Below are positions 22,558 to 34,345 of a DNA stretch of 64,000 nt, one piece after another. Origin of the DNA: Marinobacter sp. F4218 (GTDB lineage: Bacteria > Pseudomonadota > Gammaproteobacteria > Pseudomonadales > Oleiphilaceae); contig NZ_JAHZIL010000003.1 of the NCBI RefSeq assembly GCF_019443085.1, positions 1,736,001 through 1,800,000 of the forward strand. The letters are read 5' to 3'. The notes under the pieces are model-generated. The model searched no databases and was not told where the DNA came from. It worked only from the letters and a program-made list of their open reading frames with translations. A program made the translations under genes and the position numbers. Numbering within the stretch: position 1 is the first letter of the stretch; the number at the start of each line of letters is the position of its first letter.

Positions 22558-23028
22558 TTAAAGTTCTGCCGCCAGTTTTTCCAACATTTCGTTGTGCTTG
22601 GAGGCATCGACAGAGGTTTCCAGGATCTTCTCAGCACCAGCGACGGCAATAGCGGCGATTTCCGCACGCAGCGCGTCACGAGCCTGATTACGTTCCTGTT
22701 CAATTTCGGCCCTGGCCTGCTCAATCAGCTTTTCACCTTCCTTGCGAGCATCGTCTTTCGATGCTTCGACAATTTGGGCGGCGCGCTTGTTGGCCTGTTC
22801 GATAAGGCCGGCGGCTTGCTGCTTGGCTTCACGCAGTTCCTGAGCTGACTTTTCCTGAGCCAGTTCCAGATCGCGCGCCGCGCGGTCTGAGGCAGCCAGT
22901 CCGTCAGCGATCTTCTTTTGACGCTCCTGCAGTGCGGCCATGATAGGCGGCCACACGTATTTCATGCAGAAGACGACAAAGATAAAGAACGCGATGGCTT
23001 GACCAATCATCGTCAAATTAATGTTCAC
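22558..23028 (-). CDS. atpF: ATP synthase Fo b subunit
   Basis: A 156-residue b subunit: one N-terminal membrane helix ([20 protein letters not shown]) followed by a long charged helix rich in Ala, Glu, Lys and Arg that dimerises as the peripheral stalk. The length equals that of E. coli b. Confidence 0.97.
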   Translation of the reverse strand: MNINLTMIGQAIAFFIFVVFCMKYVWPPIMAALQERQKKIADGLAASDRAARDLELAQEKSAQELREAKQQAAGLIEQANKRAAQIVEASKDDARKEGEKLIEQARAEIEQERNQARDALRAEIAAIAVAGAEKILETSVDASKHNEMLEKLAAEL

Positions 23029-23092
23029 GTCTTCACCTCTCGCCTGTGTTGTTAAGAATCATCTGACCGGGTATCCCCGGCTGGCGACTCGA

Positions 23093-23365
<273 letters not shown>

Positions 23366-23423
23366 TCAGTTAGGTTTTCAGTTTAACGGTTAGGGTTTAA
23401 AACTACGGCTTAATGGTGTCCGA

Positions 23424-24717
<1,294 letters not shown>

Positions 24718-24793
24718 GTTCTTCCCGGGAGTACGGTGCCTTTACCCGATGCAGTTTAAAAATTAGACAAATACACCGATACGAGCGCCGCAG

Positions 24794-24822
24794 ATTATAT
24801 GTGTTCAATGTGCACGAATCAA
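24794..24822 (-). promoter_or_regulatory. Predicted sigma70 promoter of the atp operon
   Basis: On the minus strand TTGATT (24822-24817) and a perfect TATAAT (24799-24794) are spaced by 17 nt. Transcription would start near 24787, about 70 nt before atpI. The rest of the 270 nt between parB and atpI shows no gene; a parB terminator was not seen. Confidence 0.7.
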
Positions 24823-24987
24823 CAAAACCGGATTCCGCAAAAGCCGTTAAGAAAGGGCACAACGACTGACGTTGCGCGGGATTGGACACAAATAGGCGAG
24901 TCAGCGTACTGGCAACACTACATGTTGTGTAACGCAGGGATCACAAACTTTCGTAGGCGTCCGAAAGAATAAGATAAACGAGCCAAA

Positions 24988-25875
24988 TTACTTGATATGG
25001 CCGAGGATACCGTCGAGTTCGTCCAGGGAACTGTACTCGATCACGAGTTTGCCCTTGCCGCGCTGGCCGTGGGCAATGGACACCCGGGCCCCAAGGCGTT
25101 CCGCCAGGTCGTCCTGCAGAGCCCGGATGTTCGGGTCCACCGCAGTGTGACCGGAGGCTTTCTGCCCCGGCTTCTCCTGCTGGACCCGGCGAACCAGGGC
25201 CTCGGTCTGGCGCACGGACAGGGACTTGGCCACCACCTGCTTGGCCACCAGCATCTGTTGTTCTGGCGGCAGGGTCAGCATGGCCCGACCATGGCCCATC
25301 TCCAGGTCACCGTGCTCCAGCATCAGGCGCACGTCTTCGGTCAGGCCGATGAGGCGCAGCAGGTTGGTGATGGTGGTACGGGATTTACCCACGGCCTCGG
25401 CGACCTGAGCCTGGGTCAGGCCGAATTCGTCCTGAAGCCGCTGGAGGGCGAAGGCCTCTTCGATAGGATTGAGGTTTTCACGCTGGATGTTCTCGATGAG
25501 CGCCATGGCAATGGCGGCTTCATCGGGGACGTCACGGATGATGGCGGGAATGCCGTCGAGTTCGGCCATTTGGGTCGCGCGCCAGCGGCGTTCGCCGGCA
25601 ATCAGCTCGTAACGGCCCTCAGCAATGGGGCGAACCACCACCGGCTGCATGACGCCCTGTTGGCGAATCGAATCCGCCAGTTCCTGCAGCGCTGCGGGGT
25701 CCATATCCCTGCGCGGCTGGTATCGGCCACGCTGGATCAGGTCGATCGGAATCTCGCGCAGTTCGCCGTCGTGGCCCTTCAGCTCCTGATCAAGGTTAAC
25801 CTTGGAGCCCGCCAGCAGGGCGCCCAGTCCGCGCTCGCCCAATCCTCGTTTCTTCGCCGCCATGGTGTCAGTCAT
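24988..25875 (-). CDS. parB: Chromosome-partitioning protein ParB
   Basis: A 295-residue ParB. It has the N-terminal ParA-contact region (RGLGERGLGALLAG), the CTP-binding boxes ending IAGERRWRATQMAELDGIPA, a helix-turn-helix (LTQAQVAEAVGKSRTTITNL), and a C-terminal dimerisation domain. It binds parS and spreads along DNA to build the segregation complex. Two parS matches lie in recF at 49232 and 49871. A second in-frame ATG at 25863 is an alternative start; neither has an ideal ribosome site. It follows parA by 48 nt. Confidence 0.97.
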   Translation of the reverse strand: MTDTMAAKKRGLGERGLGALLAGSKVNLDQELKGHDGELREIPIDLIQRGRYQPRRDMDPAALQELADSIRQQGVMQPVVVRPIAEGRYELIAGERRWRATQMAELDGIPAIIRDVPDEAAIAMALIENIQRENLNPIEEAFALQRLQDEFGLTQAQVAEAVGKSRTTITNLLRLIGLTEDVRLMLEHGDLEMGHGRAMLTLPPEQQMLVAKQVVAKSLSVRQTEALVRRVQQEKPGQKASGHTAVDPNIRALQDDLAERLGARVSIAHGQRGKGKLVIEYSSLDELDGILGHIK

Positions 25876-25923
25876 TCTTCCCGTTGAAATTCGTTGTGCG
25901 TTATTGAGTGACAGGGCGGTATG

Positions 25924-26718
25924 TTACACCGCAACCGGCGCGGATGTCTTTTTAGAGCCATGGCGACGAACCATCTCGCCGGCCAGGGCCAGGTAGGCCA
26001 CCGCGCCCTTGGAGGCACGGTCATATTTCAGCGCAGGCATGCCATAGCTCGGCGCTTCCGCCAGCCGGACGTTCCGCGGAATGACGGCCCGGTAGACCTT
26101 GTCGTCGAAGTACTCGCTGAGCTGAGCGGAAACATCCAGCGTCAGACTGTTACGGGGATCGTACATGGTGCGAAGGATGCCTTCGACCTGTAGCTCCGGA
26201 TTGACCGTTTCCTGGATCTGTTCGACCGTGTTCATCAGCGCCGCCAGACCCTCCAGCGCATAGTACTCGCACTGCATGGGAATCAGCACGGAATCCGCCG
26301 CCGACAGGGCGTTGACCGTGAGCAGGCTCAGGGAAGGCGGGCAGTCGATGAGAATGTATTCGTAGTTATCGCGAACCGTGTTGAGTGCCAGGCGCAGGCG
26401 ATGCTCCCGGCCAATCTCGTTCATCAGCTCCACTTCCGCCGCGGTCAGGTCGCCGTTGGCGGGCAGGATATCGAAACCGGAGGCTTCGGCCAGAAAGATC
26501 ACCTCGGCAGCAGACGCTCGCTTGGTCAGCAGGTCGTAACCGGAAAGGTCCAGGGCATTTTTATCGACACCACTGCCCATGGTGGCGTTGCCTTGGGGAT
26601 CCATGTCCACGAGCAGGACCCGGCGCTTGGTGGCGGCGAGGGACGCAGCAAGGTTCACGCAGGTGGTGGTTTTACCCACACCGCCTTTCTGATTGGTCAC
26701 TGCAATCACGCGCGCCAT
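25924..26718 (-). CDS. parA: Chromosome-partitioning ATPase ParA
   Basis: A 264-residue ParA/Soj ATPase with the deviant Walker A KGGVGKTTTCVNLAASLA at residues 11-28, the switch segment LLVDMDPQGNAT and Walker B YILIDCPPSLSLLTVNAL. There is no N-terminal HTH, so it is the chromosomal type. Strong ribosome site AGGAGG. It works with ParB on parS to separate sister origins, and lies 21 nt after rsmG. Confidence 0.97.
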   Translation of the reverse strand: MARVIAVTNQKGGVGKTTTCVNLAASLAATKRRVLLVDMDPQGNATMGSGVDKNALDLSGYDLLTKRASAAEVIFLAEASGFDILPANGDLTAAEVELMNEIGREHRLRLALNTVRDNYEYILIDCPPSLSLLTVNALSAADSVLIPMQCEYYALEGLAALMNTVEQIQETVNPELQVEGILRTMYDPRNSLTLDVSAQLSEYFDDKVYRAVIPRNVRLAEAPSYGMPALKYDRASKGAVAYLALAGEMVRRHGSKKTSAPVAV

Positions 26719-26739
26719 GTCTCGCCTCCTGTTCGCGGG

Positions 26740-27384
26740 TTACTGGGAATGTTGTGCCCGGGCGATCACCAGCAGGTGTCGTTCACCATCGGCGCCGGGA
26801 ACTGCCAGGGACTGGTGGGATTTTACCCGCCAGCCGGCCGGAAGGGCAGCCACCTCATCATCCGGAAACTGGCCTTTCATGGCAAGGAACTCGCCCTCAT
26901 TTGCCAGCAAATCGCCACACCACGCCACCAGGTTGTCGAGCGCGGTGAAGGCCCGACTGCTGATCTGGCTGAACGGCTGTTCCGGCGCGCACGCTTCGGC
27001 CCGGCCGTGGATCACCTCGACGTTGGACAGGCCCAGCTCCAGCACGCACTGATTGAGGAAACGGGTTTTCTTGCCATTACTGTCGAGCAGGGTGAACCGA
27101 CGTTCGGGCAGGGCAATGGCCAGCGGGATCCCGGGCAGGCCGCCACCGGCGCCAACATCCAGCAGATGGCCGGTGGTGACCCAGGGCAGGATGCTCAGGC
27201 TGTCCAGCAACTGCCGCGACACCATCTCCCGTTCATCGCGGACAGCGGTCAGATTGTAAGCCCGGTTCCATTTGTTGAGCAGGGCCAGGAAGTTCAGCAG
27301 TTGTTGTTGCTGGGCATCGCTCAGGGACAGATCCATCGCTGCCAGCCCATCCCGGAGCTGGCGCTGCCAGAGTTCGTTGGTCAT
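26740..27384 (-). CDS. rsmG: 16S rRNA (guanine-527-N7)-methyltransferase
   Basis: A 214-residue class I methyltransferase with the SAM loop LLDVGAGGGLPGIPLAIALP and the GidB-type N-terminus. Family knowledge: it makes m7G527 in 16S rRNA, and loss gives low-level streptomycin resistance. It is placed between mnmG (9 nt upstream) and parA, the classical gidA-gidB-parA-parB order. Confidence 0.96.
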   Translation of the reverse strand: MTNELWQRQLRDGLAAMDLSLSDAQQQQLLNFLALLNKWNRAYNLTAVRDEREMVSRQLLDSLSILPWVTTGHLLDVGAGGGLPGIPLAIALPERRFTLLDSNGKKTRFLNQCVLELGLSNVEVIHGRAEACAPEQPFSQISSRAFTALDNLVAWCGDLLANEGEFLAMKGQFPDDEVAALPAGWRVKSHQSLAVPGADGERHLLVIARAQHSQ

Positions 27385-27393
27385 AGGATCGGA

Positions 27394-29280
27394 TCAGGCA
27401 CTCTGTTTACGCAACAGATCGCGTTTCTTCAGGTGCACCAGGATCTGGCTGACCGCCGCAGGAGTAACCCCCTGGACCCGGGACGCCTGAGCCACGGTCT
27501 CCGGACGGACGGTCTTGAGTTTCTGCTTGATCTCGTTGGACAGGCCGCCGATGACGTCGTAATCCAGGTCCACCGGCAGGGCCGTGTTCTCGTTGCGCCG
27601 CAGACGCTCGATCTCGTCGGCCTGACGCGAAATGTAACCCTCGTACTTGATCTCGATCTCGACCTGAGCGGCGACGGTCTCGTCGTCGGCGCGCTCGACC
27701 CCAATCTCGGCAATATGGCTGTAGTCGATCTCGGGGCGACGCAGCAGCTCGGCCAGTGACTGGTCCCGGTTCATCGGCTGCTTGAGGAAATCGTTGGCGC
27801 GCTCGCCGGCGTCGGTGTTCGGATGAATGCGGGTCGATTCCAGACGGCTGCGCTCGCGGCCAATCGCCTCGCGCTTGTCGTTGAATTTCTGCCAGCGATC
27901 CTCGTCCACCAGACCGAGATTGCGGCCGGTCTCGGTCAGGCGCAGGTCGGCGTTGTCCTCACGCAGGATCAGGCGGTACTCCGCCCGACTGGTGAACATG
28001 CGATACGGCTCGCTGGTGCCCATGGTGATCAGGTCATCCACAAGGACTCCCAGATAGGCCTCGTCCCGACGGGGATACCATTCTTCTTTCTCCTGGGCCC
28101 GCAAGGCGGCGTTGATACCTGCCAACAGACCCTGGGCACCCGCTTCCTCGTAGCCGGTGGTGCCGTTGATCTGACCGGCAAAGTACAGGCCCTGGATGAA
28201 CTTGGTTTCCAGGGTATGGCGCAGGTCCTGCGGATTCAGGAAGTCATACTCGATGGCGTAGCCCGGCCGGGTGATGTGGGCATTCTCAAACCCCGGGATC
28301 GACCGCACGGCCTCGAGCTGGATATCGAATGGCAGACTGGTGGAGATGCCATTCGGGTAGAGCTCGTTGGTGGTCAGGCCCTCGGGCTCAACAAAGATCT
28401 GGTGCGAGTCCTTGTCGGCAAAGCGATTGACCTTGTCCTCAATGGACGGGCAATAGCGTGGGCCCACGCCCTCGATGTTGCCGGCGAACATCGGTGAGCG
28501 ATCAAAACCGCTGCGGATAATGTCATGGGTCCGCTCGGTGGTGCGGGTGACGTAGCAACAGATCTGTTCCGGGTGCTGGTCCCGGCTGCCGGTAAAGGAC
28601 ATCACCGGCGCGGGGTTATCCCCCCACTGTTGCTCCATCACCGAGAAATCCACGGTGCGGGCATCAATGCGCGGTGGAGTACCGGTTTTCAGGCGGCCGA
28701 CATTAAACGGCAGTTCGCGCAGACGTTGGGCCAGCGCGTTCGCCGGCGCATCGCCGGCACGGCCACCGGAGTGAGCCTGCATGCCAATGTGGATAACTCC
28801 GCCCAGGAAGGTGCCCGTGGTCAGGACGACGGTTCTGGCGTTGAAGCGGATGCCGGTCTGGGTGACCACGCCGGTGACCTGTTCGTTTTCCACAATCAGA
28901 TCGTCCGCGGCCTGCTGGAACAGAGTCAGGTTGGGCTGATTTTCCAGTTCGTGGCGAATCGCCGCCTTGTACAGCACCCGGTCGGCCTGGGCCCGGGTCG
29001 CGCGCACGGCTGGCCCCTTGCGGCTGTTGAGCACCCGGAACTGGATTCCGGCCAGATCCGTCGCTTTCGCCATGGCTCCGCCGAGCGCGTCGATTTCCTT
29101 CACCAGATGGCTCTTGCCTATGCCGCCGATGGCCGGATTGCATGACATCTGGCCCAGAGTTTCAATGTTGTGGGTCAGCAGCAGGGTTTGGGAACCCATG
29201 CGCGCCGCAGCCAACGCGGCTTCTGTGCCGGCGTGGCCACCACCAATGACAATGACATCGAAACGGGTCGGAAAATCCAC
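27394..29280 (-). CDS. mnmG: tRNA U34 carboxymethylaminomethyl synthase subunit MnmG
   Basis: A 628-residue FAD protein that starts with GTG. It has the dinucleotide fold [20 protein letters not shown], the MnmG signature [18 protein letters not shown] near residue 270, and a second signature [20 protein letters not shown] near residue 360. With MnmE (encoded at 40119-41489) it modifies the wobble uridine of several tRNAs. A possible -10 box TATACT lies 40-45 nt upstream on the minus strand. Its upstream side carries DnaA boxes. Confidence 0.97.
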   Translation of the reverse strand: MDFPTRFDVIVIGGGHAGTEAALAAARMGSQTLLLTHNIETLGQMSCNPAIGGIGKSHLVKEIDALGGAMAKATDLAGIQFRVLNSRKGPAVRATRAQADRVLYKAAIRHELENQPNLTLFQQAADDLIVENEQVTGVVTQTGIRFNARTVVLTTGTFLGGVIHIGMQAHSGGRAGDAPANALAQRLRELPFNVGRLKTGTPPRIDARTVDFSVMEQQWGDNPAPVMSFTGSRDQHPEQICCYVTRTTERTHDIIRSGFDRSPMFAGNIEGVGPRYCPSIEDKVNRFADKDSHQIFVEPEGLTTNELYPNGISTSLPFDIQLEAVRSIPGFENAHITRPGYAIEYDFLNPQDLRHTLETKFIQGLYFAGQINGTTGYEEAGAQGLLAGINAALRAQEKEEWYPRRDEAYLGVLVDDLITMGTSEPYRMFTSRAEYRLILREDNADLRLTETGRNLGLVDEDRWQKFNDKREAIGRERSRLESTRIHPNTDAGERANDFLKQPMNRDQSLAELLRRPEIDYSHIAEIGVERADDETVAAQVEIEIKYEGYISRQADEIERLRRNENTALPVDLDYDVIGGLSNEIKQKLKTVRPETVAQASRVQGVTPAAVSQILVHLKKRDLLRKQSA

Positions 29281-29513
29281 AGCTCACCTCGGAAATCGGG
29301 GGATAAAAACAGGCCGGCGAGTATAACGCCTGATCCATGAAATTGCAGTCGAAATGTGCAAATTTTAACCAGAGATCGGGCAGGTTGAAAGCCGATGCCA
29401 CGCCAGCAGGGGTAAAACCCGGAGGATGAACCTGAAAATAGTGTAGTGGAAAACCGAAATCCTTAGTTTTTCAAACGTTTGTAAGTCGAATTTCAAAAAA
29501 GTTTTCAAGACAG

Positions 29514-29633
29514 TTATCCACACCCGAAACATCCGGCCAGAAGAGGCAAAACCACTTATAACTAAATGTTTTTATTAATTTAAATAAAATATTTCCAGAG
29601 CTTATCCGAAGGTTGTCCAATAAATTATCCACA
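29514..29633. other. DnaA-box cluster with AT-rich tract beside mnmG (second origin candidate)
   Basis: Two perfect TTATCCACA boxes lie on the plus strand at 29514-29522 and 29625-29633. Looser matches are TTATCCGAA (29602-29610) and TTGTCCAAT (29613-29621). Between them a tract of about 40 nt (29556-29594) is almost free of G and C. The 634 nt between mnmG and the EAL gene contain no other gene. E. coli oriC also lies beside gidA/mnmG, so this may be an active, silent or ancestral origin, or a DnaA-titrating or regulatory site. Confidence 0.6.
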
Positions 29634-29914
29634 GATTTGGCGGCATCGCGACGCCGCAGGCAGGCCATCACAAGGCACAGGCAGTGAGTGGCTGCCAACC
29701 ATCCTGTTTTAGTGCATGACAACTCCGGGAACATCCGGATACGCACCGGTTCTGTGCAGCCTTGATCGTCCCGACGCTGATTGCAGGCCCTGCACCGCCC
29801 GTGTTTGCTGGAACCACGGGCTTTGGCACGGATTTCGCCAGTCGTTACTGTCCTAATGATATGAATCCATGGCCAGGACGGCTCCAACAACAGCAAGGCC
29901 CGAGGTTGCTGACC

Positions 29915-31189
29915 ATGAGCAGCGTAGTCCGGCTTTCCCGCCGTAGCCATGCCCGGACCGGGTTGAACCCGGAATCCAGCGTTATCCACAGTCACCAGTT
30001 TCAGTCCGTGTACCAGCCGATCCTGAGTCCGACCCATCAGAAACTGGTCGGTTACGAAGCGCTGGTTCGGGTGAGCCGGCGGCACCAGCCGGTGTCGCCC
30101 GTGAGCCTGTTCAAACGGGCGCAGGAACTTGGTCAGACTGCGGAACTGGACAAGCACCTGCTGCACCTCCACCTGGCCAACTATTCTGCCCAAGCCAGTC
30201 CGGTCTGGCTGTTCCTGAACATCAACCCCGACACCTGCGTGCATCCCGAAGCGTCACTGGAGCGTCTGGCCGCCCAATGCAAACGCAACGGCATTCATCC
30301 CGAGAAAGTGGTGCTGGAGCTGGTGGAAACCGCCTCGGATGACCCCGATGCACTGATGGAATTTATCCACAACGCCAGGACCCTGGGTTTTCAGATTGCC
30401 ATCGATGATTTTGGTATGGGCGATTCCAACTTCGAACGCCTGTGGCGAATCAACCCGCTGATCGTCAAGCTCGACCGCAGCCTGCTGGTCAACGCGGAGA
30501 ACAACAACCGCGCCCGTCTCCTGTTGGAGAGTCTGGTGCGGATGATCCGGGAAAGTGGCAGCCTGGTGTTGCTTGAAGGCATCGAGAATGGCGCTCAGGC
30601 CCGGATCGCCCTGGCCACCGAAGCCGACCTGCTGCAGGGTTTCCTGTTTGCCCGACCGGCGGTCATTGCCGACACTTCTTTGGAAAAGTCGGAATCCCGA
30701 CTGCGTTCCGTGGTGACCGACTCCAGCGAGTGGACGCTGCAGGATCACCGGGATCAGGAAAATTACCTGCGCCTGCTGCGTTTCGAGATCATGGATGCCT
30801 GCCACAGCCTGGCGCGCGGCAACGATTTCTGCCACTCGTGTCATCGCCTGCTGGAACTGGACGGGGTCAAACGCTGCTTCCTGCTAGACGGCAACGGCGT
30901 GCAGCAGGGCAACCTTGCCCACGCCAGCCAGGACCTCAATCGGGGCAAATTCAACCCCCTGTATCATTCCGCCGGCGCGAGCTGGAGCCATCGGGAGTAT
31001 TTTCGAAACGCCCTGGAACGGCCCCAGAACATCAACAGCTCCCGGCCCTACGTTGCCCTACCGGACGCCAAACGCACCATCACCTTGTCCACAAGCCTTC
31101 CGACTCCATCCGGTGTCCAGGTACTTTGCGTCGACGTGCACCCGGACGAGGTCTTTCACGGCCAGATGACCTTCCCCTCCACACTCTGA
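29915..31189 (+). CDS. EAL-domain protein, probable c-di-GMP phosphodiesterase
   Basis: From the ATG at 29915 (GAGG about 9 nt upstream) the product has 424 residues; the frame is open back to 29762. The EAL domain (residues 30-265) keeps the metal and catalytic positions: YEALVR (48-50), LFLNINP, LELVET, IDDFGMGDSNF, IVKLDRSLL, LLEGIE and LQGFLFARP. It is therefore probably able to cleave cyclic di-GMP rather than being only a binder. No GGDEF domain or membrane helix is seen. The C-terminal 150 residues look like a PAS/Cache-type sensory module, as in YkuI-like proteins, but this is a weak assignment. It reads away from the mnmG-side DnaA boxes and converges on the RND gene. Confidence 0.82.
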   Translation: MSSVVRLSRRSHARTGLNPESSVIHSHQFQSVYQPILSPTHQKLVGYEALVRVSRRHQPVSPVSLFKRAQELGQTAELDKHLLHLHLANYSAQASPVWLFLNINPDTCVHPEASLERLAAQCKRNGIHPEKVVLELVETASDDPDALMEFIHNARTLGFQIAIDDFGMGDSNFERLWRINPLIVKLDRSLLVNAENNNRARLLLESLVRMIRESGSLVLLEGIENGAQARIALATEADLLQGFLFARPAVIADTSLEKSESRLRSVVTDSSEWTLQDHRDQENYLRLLRFEIMDACHSLARGNDFCHSCHRLLELDGVKRCFLLDGNGVQQGNLAHASQDLNRGKFNPLYHSAGASWSHREYFRNALERPQNINSSRPYVALPDAKRTITLSTSLPTPSGVQVLCVDVHPDEVFHGQMTFPSTL

Positions 31190-31196
31190 CCGAGGC

Positions 31197-34100
31197 TCAG
31201 AACTCGTCCGCACGTTTCCGCGGAGCCGCCGCCATGCCGGAGCCCCCGGCCGCACCGGTGGCCTGGCGTTCCAGCTCCTTTGCCACCGCGTTGGTGGACT
31301 TGGCGAAGCGCGCCAGCAGGTTGTACAGCACCGGGATGATGAACAGCGTCAGGGTGGTGGCAAACACCAGCCCGCCCAGAATCACTATGCCAATGGCAGC
31401 GCGGCTCTCGGCGCCTGCGCCGGTGGCAATCACCAGTGGCACCGCACCGAACACGGTGGAGATGGTGGTCATCAACACCGGCCGGAGCCGCAGACTCGCG
31501 CCTTCAAGAATCGCGTCCCTCACCTCGTGGCCCCGGTCGCGTAACTGATTGGCAAACTCGACGATCAGGATACCGTTCTTGGCCATTAGCCCCAGCAGCA
31601 TGATGATCCCGATCTGGCTGTAAATATTCAGGCTGATACCGGCCCACCACAGTGCCAGCAAAGCCCCGGTGACCGCCAGCGGTACCGGTAGCATGATGAT
31701 CAGGGGATGGATCCAACTTTCAAACTGCGCCGCCAGGACCAGAAAGACGATCACGAACGCGAGCCCGAAAGTCAGGTAAATGGCCGCGGAGGATTCCTCG
31801 AATTCCCGGGACAGCCCCTTGTAACTGACTCGGGCCTCCGGCGGCAGGTTATCCACAGCGAGGTTGTTCAGATACGTCAGGGCCGAGCCCAGATCGTATC
31901 CGTCCGCCAGCGAGGCGCTGATGACCACTGCCGGAAGCCGATCGATGCGGCGCAGGTCCGGGTTGGCCCCGGTTTCCCTCACCGATACCAGGGCCTGCAG
32001 GGGAATCAGGCTTCCGCCGTCCCGGGGGCGCAGGAATATCTGGCCCAGATCCGCCGGCGTTGCCCGGTCAGCGTCCGCCGCCTGCACGATGACGTCGTAC
32101 TCCCGCCCCCGGTCGAGATAGGTGGTGACCTGACGGGAAGCCAGCATGGTCTGCAGGGTCAGGCCGACATCCTGGACCGTGATATCCAGATCCGCCGCCC
32201 GTTCCCGATCAATGGATACCCGCAGTTCCGGGCGGGTCAGCTCGAAGTCGGTTTCCACGTTCAGCAGGTTGGCGTTGTCCTTTGCCCGTTCCACCAGCTC
32301 ATCGCTCCAGGCCTGCACCGATTCGTAATCCGGGCCGGCGATGACGAACTCCACCGGCTGGTTGAAGCCGCGCTGGCCCAGCCCCGGGGGATTCACTGCC
32401 ACGGTCCGGATCCCGGAGATCCGGCTCAGCTTGCCCCGCAACTCACTGGTGATCTGCTGCTGTTTGGTGTCCCGTTCCTCCCAGGGCACCAGACCCATGA
32501 TCATGAAGGCGTTGTCTTCCTCATTCCGGAACCCGACGATGGACAAGAGGCGGTCGGCCACACCGGATTCCAAATATGGCAGCAGCTGCTCCTCGGCCTG
32601 ACGGACGTAATGATCCGTGTACTCCACCGTCGACCCCCGGGGTGCGCTGGTGGGCATGATGATGATGCCGCGATCCTCGGTCGGTGCCAGTTCCTGGGGC
32701 AGTTTCGGGTAGACAACCGCGGCGGCGATCAGGCCCACGATCCCGAGCCCAAGCAGCAGCCCGGGCTGATTCAGGGAAAACCGCAACAACCGCCGGTACC
32801 CGTTCGTCAGGCCGTCGAGAAATTTCTCACTGGCGGCCCAGAGCCGATGCCCCTCGGCCGACTCCGGGCTGTGGCGAAGCCATTTTGAGCACAGCATGGG
32901 CGCCAGGGTGAGGGCCACCAGGCTGGAGACCACCACTGCGGCTGCGAGGGTGAACCCGAACTCGGCGAACAGGCGACCGATGTTGCCGCCCATGAACGAG
33001 ATGGGCACGAACACTGCCACCAGGGTCAACGTGGTCGCGATCACCGCAAACGCGACCTGTTTCGCGCCCCGGTAGGACGCCAGCAGCGGCGGTTCACCGT
33101 CGTCGATCCGGCGCTGGATGTTCTCCAGCATGACAATGGCGTCATCCACCACCAGGCCGATAGCGAGAATGACGGCCAACAGGGTCAGCACGTTGATGGA
33201 GAAGCCCAGAAAGCCCAGCCCGATAAACGCGCCGATCACCGCCACCGGGATGGTCACGGCCGGAATCAGGGTCGCGCGCCAGGAACGAAGGAACAGGAAG
33301 ATCACCAGAATCACCAGGGACACGGCAATTGCCAGGGTAGTCACCACTTCCTTGATCGAGGCCCGGATAAAGATCGATTCGTCATAGCTTTCGGCGATGG
33401 TCACTTCCGGTGGCAGGGTTTCCCGGATTTTTTCCAGTTCGGCCTGGACCGCATCGGAGACCGCCACGGTGTTGGCCTTGGACTGGCGGATGATGCCCAT
33501 TCCGATGGCGGTCTGGCCATTGGCGCGTAATCGGCTGACGTCCGACTCCACACCCATCTCCACATTCGCGACTTCGCCTAGGCGCAGCAGGTCGTTACCG
33601 TCGCGACGAATGACCAGCCGTCGGAACTCGTCGACGGTGGATAACCGGCCCTCGGCCCGAACGGTGAAATTGCGGGTGGAAGAATCCACCGAACCGGCGG
33701 GCAGTTCCACGTTGTTGCTGCGCAGGGCCTGTTCCACCTCGGACACGGTAATGTTCCGGGCCGCCAGGCGCTCCCGGTCCAACCACACCCGGATGGCGTA
33801 GCGGCGCTCGCCCCCGATGGAAACATCGGCCACGCCATCAAGCACGGACAGCCGGTCAGCCAGTACCCGATCGGCGAAATCACTCAGTTCGGCGCTGTCC
33901 CAGACATCGCTGCGCAGGGTCACCCACATCATCGGGCGGGCGTCGGAGTCGGCCTTGCGAACCACCGGGGACTCGGCTTCGTCCGGCAGCTGGTCGGCGA
34001 CCCGGGACACAGCGTCCCGAACATCGTTGGCGGCGATATCCACATCCCGGGCTGTGGAAAACTCGATGCTGGTTCGGGATTCGCCCTGCTCGGTCGACGA

Positions 34101-34343
34101 CTCGATCGAACGGATACCCTCAATGCCGCTGATCGCGCCTTCGATTACCTGAGTGATCTGGGTGTCCACCACTTCGGCTGCGGCACCGGTGTAGTCGGTG
34201 GAAATGGAGACCACCGGCGGATCTATGTCCGGGTACTCCCGGACCGGCAGACCCAGCAACGCGGCCAGACCAAACACCACGATCAGAAGACTGAGAACCG
34301 TCGCGAATACCGGTCGCTTGATGGAGACGTCGGAGAGGATCAC
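31197..34343 (-). CDS. RND efflux transporter permease
   Basis: An HAE1-type resistance-nodulation-division pump of 1048 residues starting with GTG. It begins with the usual SDVSIKRPVFATVLSLLIVV and has the two repeats of six membrane helices with large periplasmic loops. The proton-relay acids are in AIGLVVDDAIVMLENI, and the partner Lys is in LGLMAKNGILIVEFANQLRD. It should expel hydrophobic or amphiphilic compounds with an adaptor and an outer membrane channel. The adaptor gene lies 2 nt upstream; no TolC-like gene is present, so an outside channel must be shared. Substrate not predictable. Confidence 0.94.
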   Translation of the reverse strand: MILSDVSIKRPVFATVLSLLIVVFGLAALLGLPVREYPDIDPPVVSISTDYTGAAAEVVDTQITQVIEGAISGIEGIRSIESSTEQGESRTSIEFSTARDVDIAANDVRDAVSRVADQLPDEAESPVVRKADSDARPMMWVTLRSDVWDSAELSDFADRVLADRLSVLDGVADVSIGGERRYAIRVWLDRERLAARNITVSEVEQALRSNNVELPAGSVDSSTRNFTVRAEGRLSTVDEFRRLVIRRDGNDLLRLGEVANVEMGVESDVSRLRANGQTAIGMGIIRQSKANTVAVSDAVQAELEKIRETLPPEVTIAESYDESIFIRASIKEVVTTLAIAVSLVILVIFLFLRSWRATLIPAVTIPVAVIGAFIGLGFLGFSINVLTLLAVILAIGLVVDDAIVMLENIQRRIDDGEPPLLASYRGAKQVAFAVIATTLTLVAVFVPISFMGGNIGRLFAEFGFTLAAAVVVSSLVALTLAPMLCSKWLRHSPESAEGHRLWAASEKFLDGLTNGYRRLLRFSLNQPGLLLGLGIVGLIAAAVVYPKLPQELAPTEDRGIIIMPTSAPRGSTVEYTDHYVRQAEEQLLPYLESGVADRLLSIVGFRNEEDNAFMIMGLVPWEERDTKQQQITSELRGKLSRISGIRTVAVNPPGLGQRGFNQPVEFVIAGPDYESVQAWSDELVERAKDNANLLNVETDFELTRPELRVSIDRERAADLDITVQDVGLTLQTMLASRQVTTYLDRGREYDVIVQAADADRATPADLGQIFLRPRDGGSLIPLQALVSVRETGANPDLRRIDRLPAVVISASLADGYDLGSALTYLNNLAVDNLPPEARVSYKGLSREFEESSAAIYLTFGLAFVIVFLVLAAQFESWIHPLIIMLPVPLAVTGALLALWWAGISLNIYSQIGIIMLLGLMAKNGILIVEFANQLRDRGHEVRDAILEGASLRLRPVLMTTISTVFGAVPLVIATGAGAESRAAIGIVILGGLVFATTLTLFIIPVLYNLLARFAKSTNAVAKELERQATGAAGGSGMAAAPRKRADEF

Positions 34344-34345
34344 GG

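Noticed and set aside
29471..30244. Minus-strand frame across the mnmG-side DnaA boxes and the EAL gene start
   Set aside because: Its first half is the antisense of the EAL domain and its second half runs through AT-rich intergenic DNA; no family resemblance.
30829..30843. CHSCH, a CxxCH haem-c motif, in the EAL protein
   Set aside because: The protein has no signal peptide, and covalent haem attachment occurs in the periplasm; probably a chance match.
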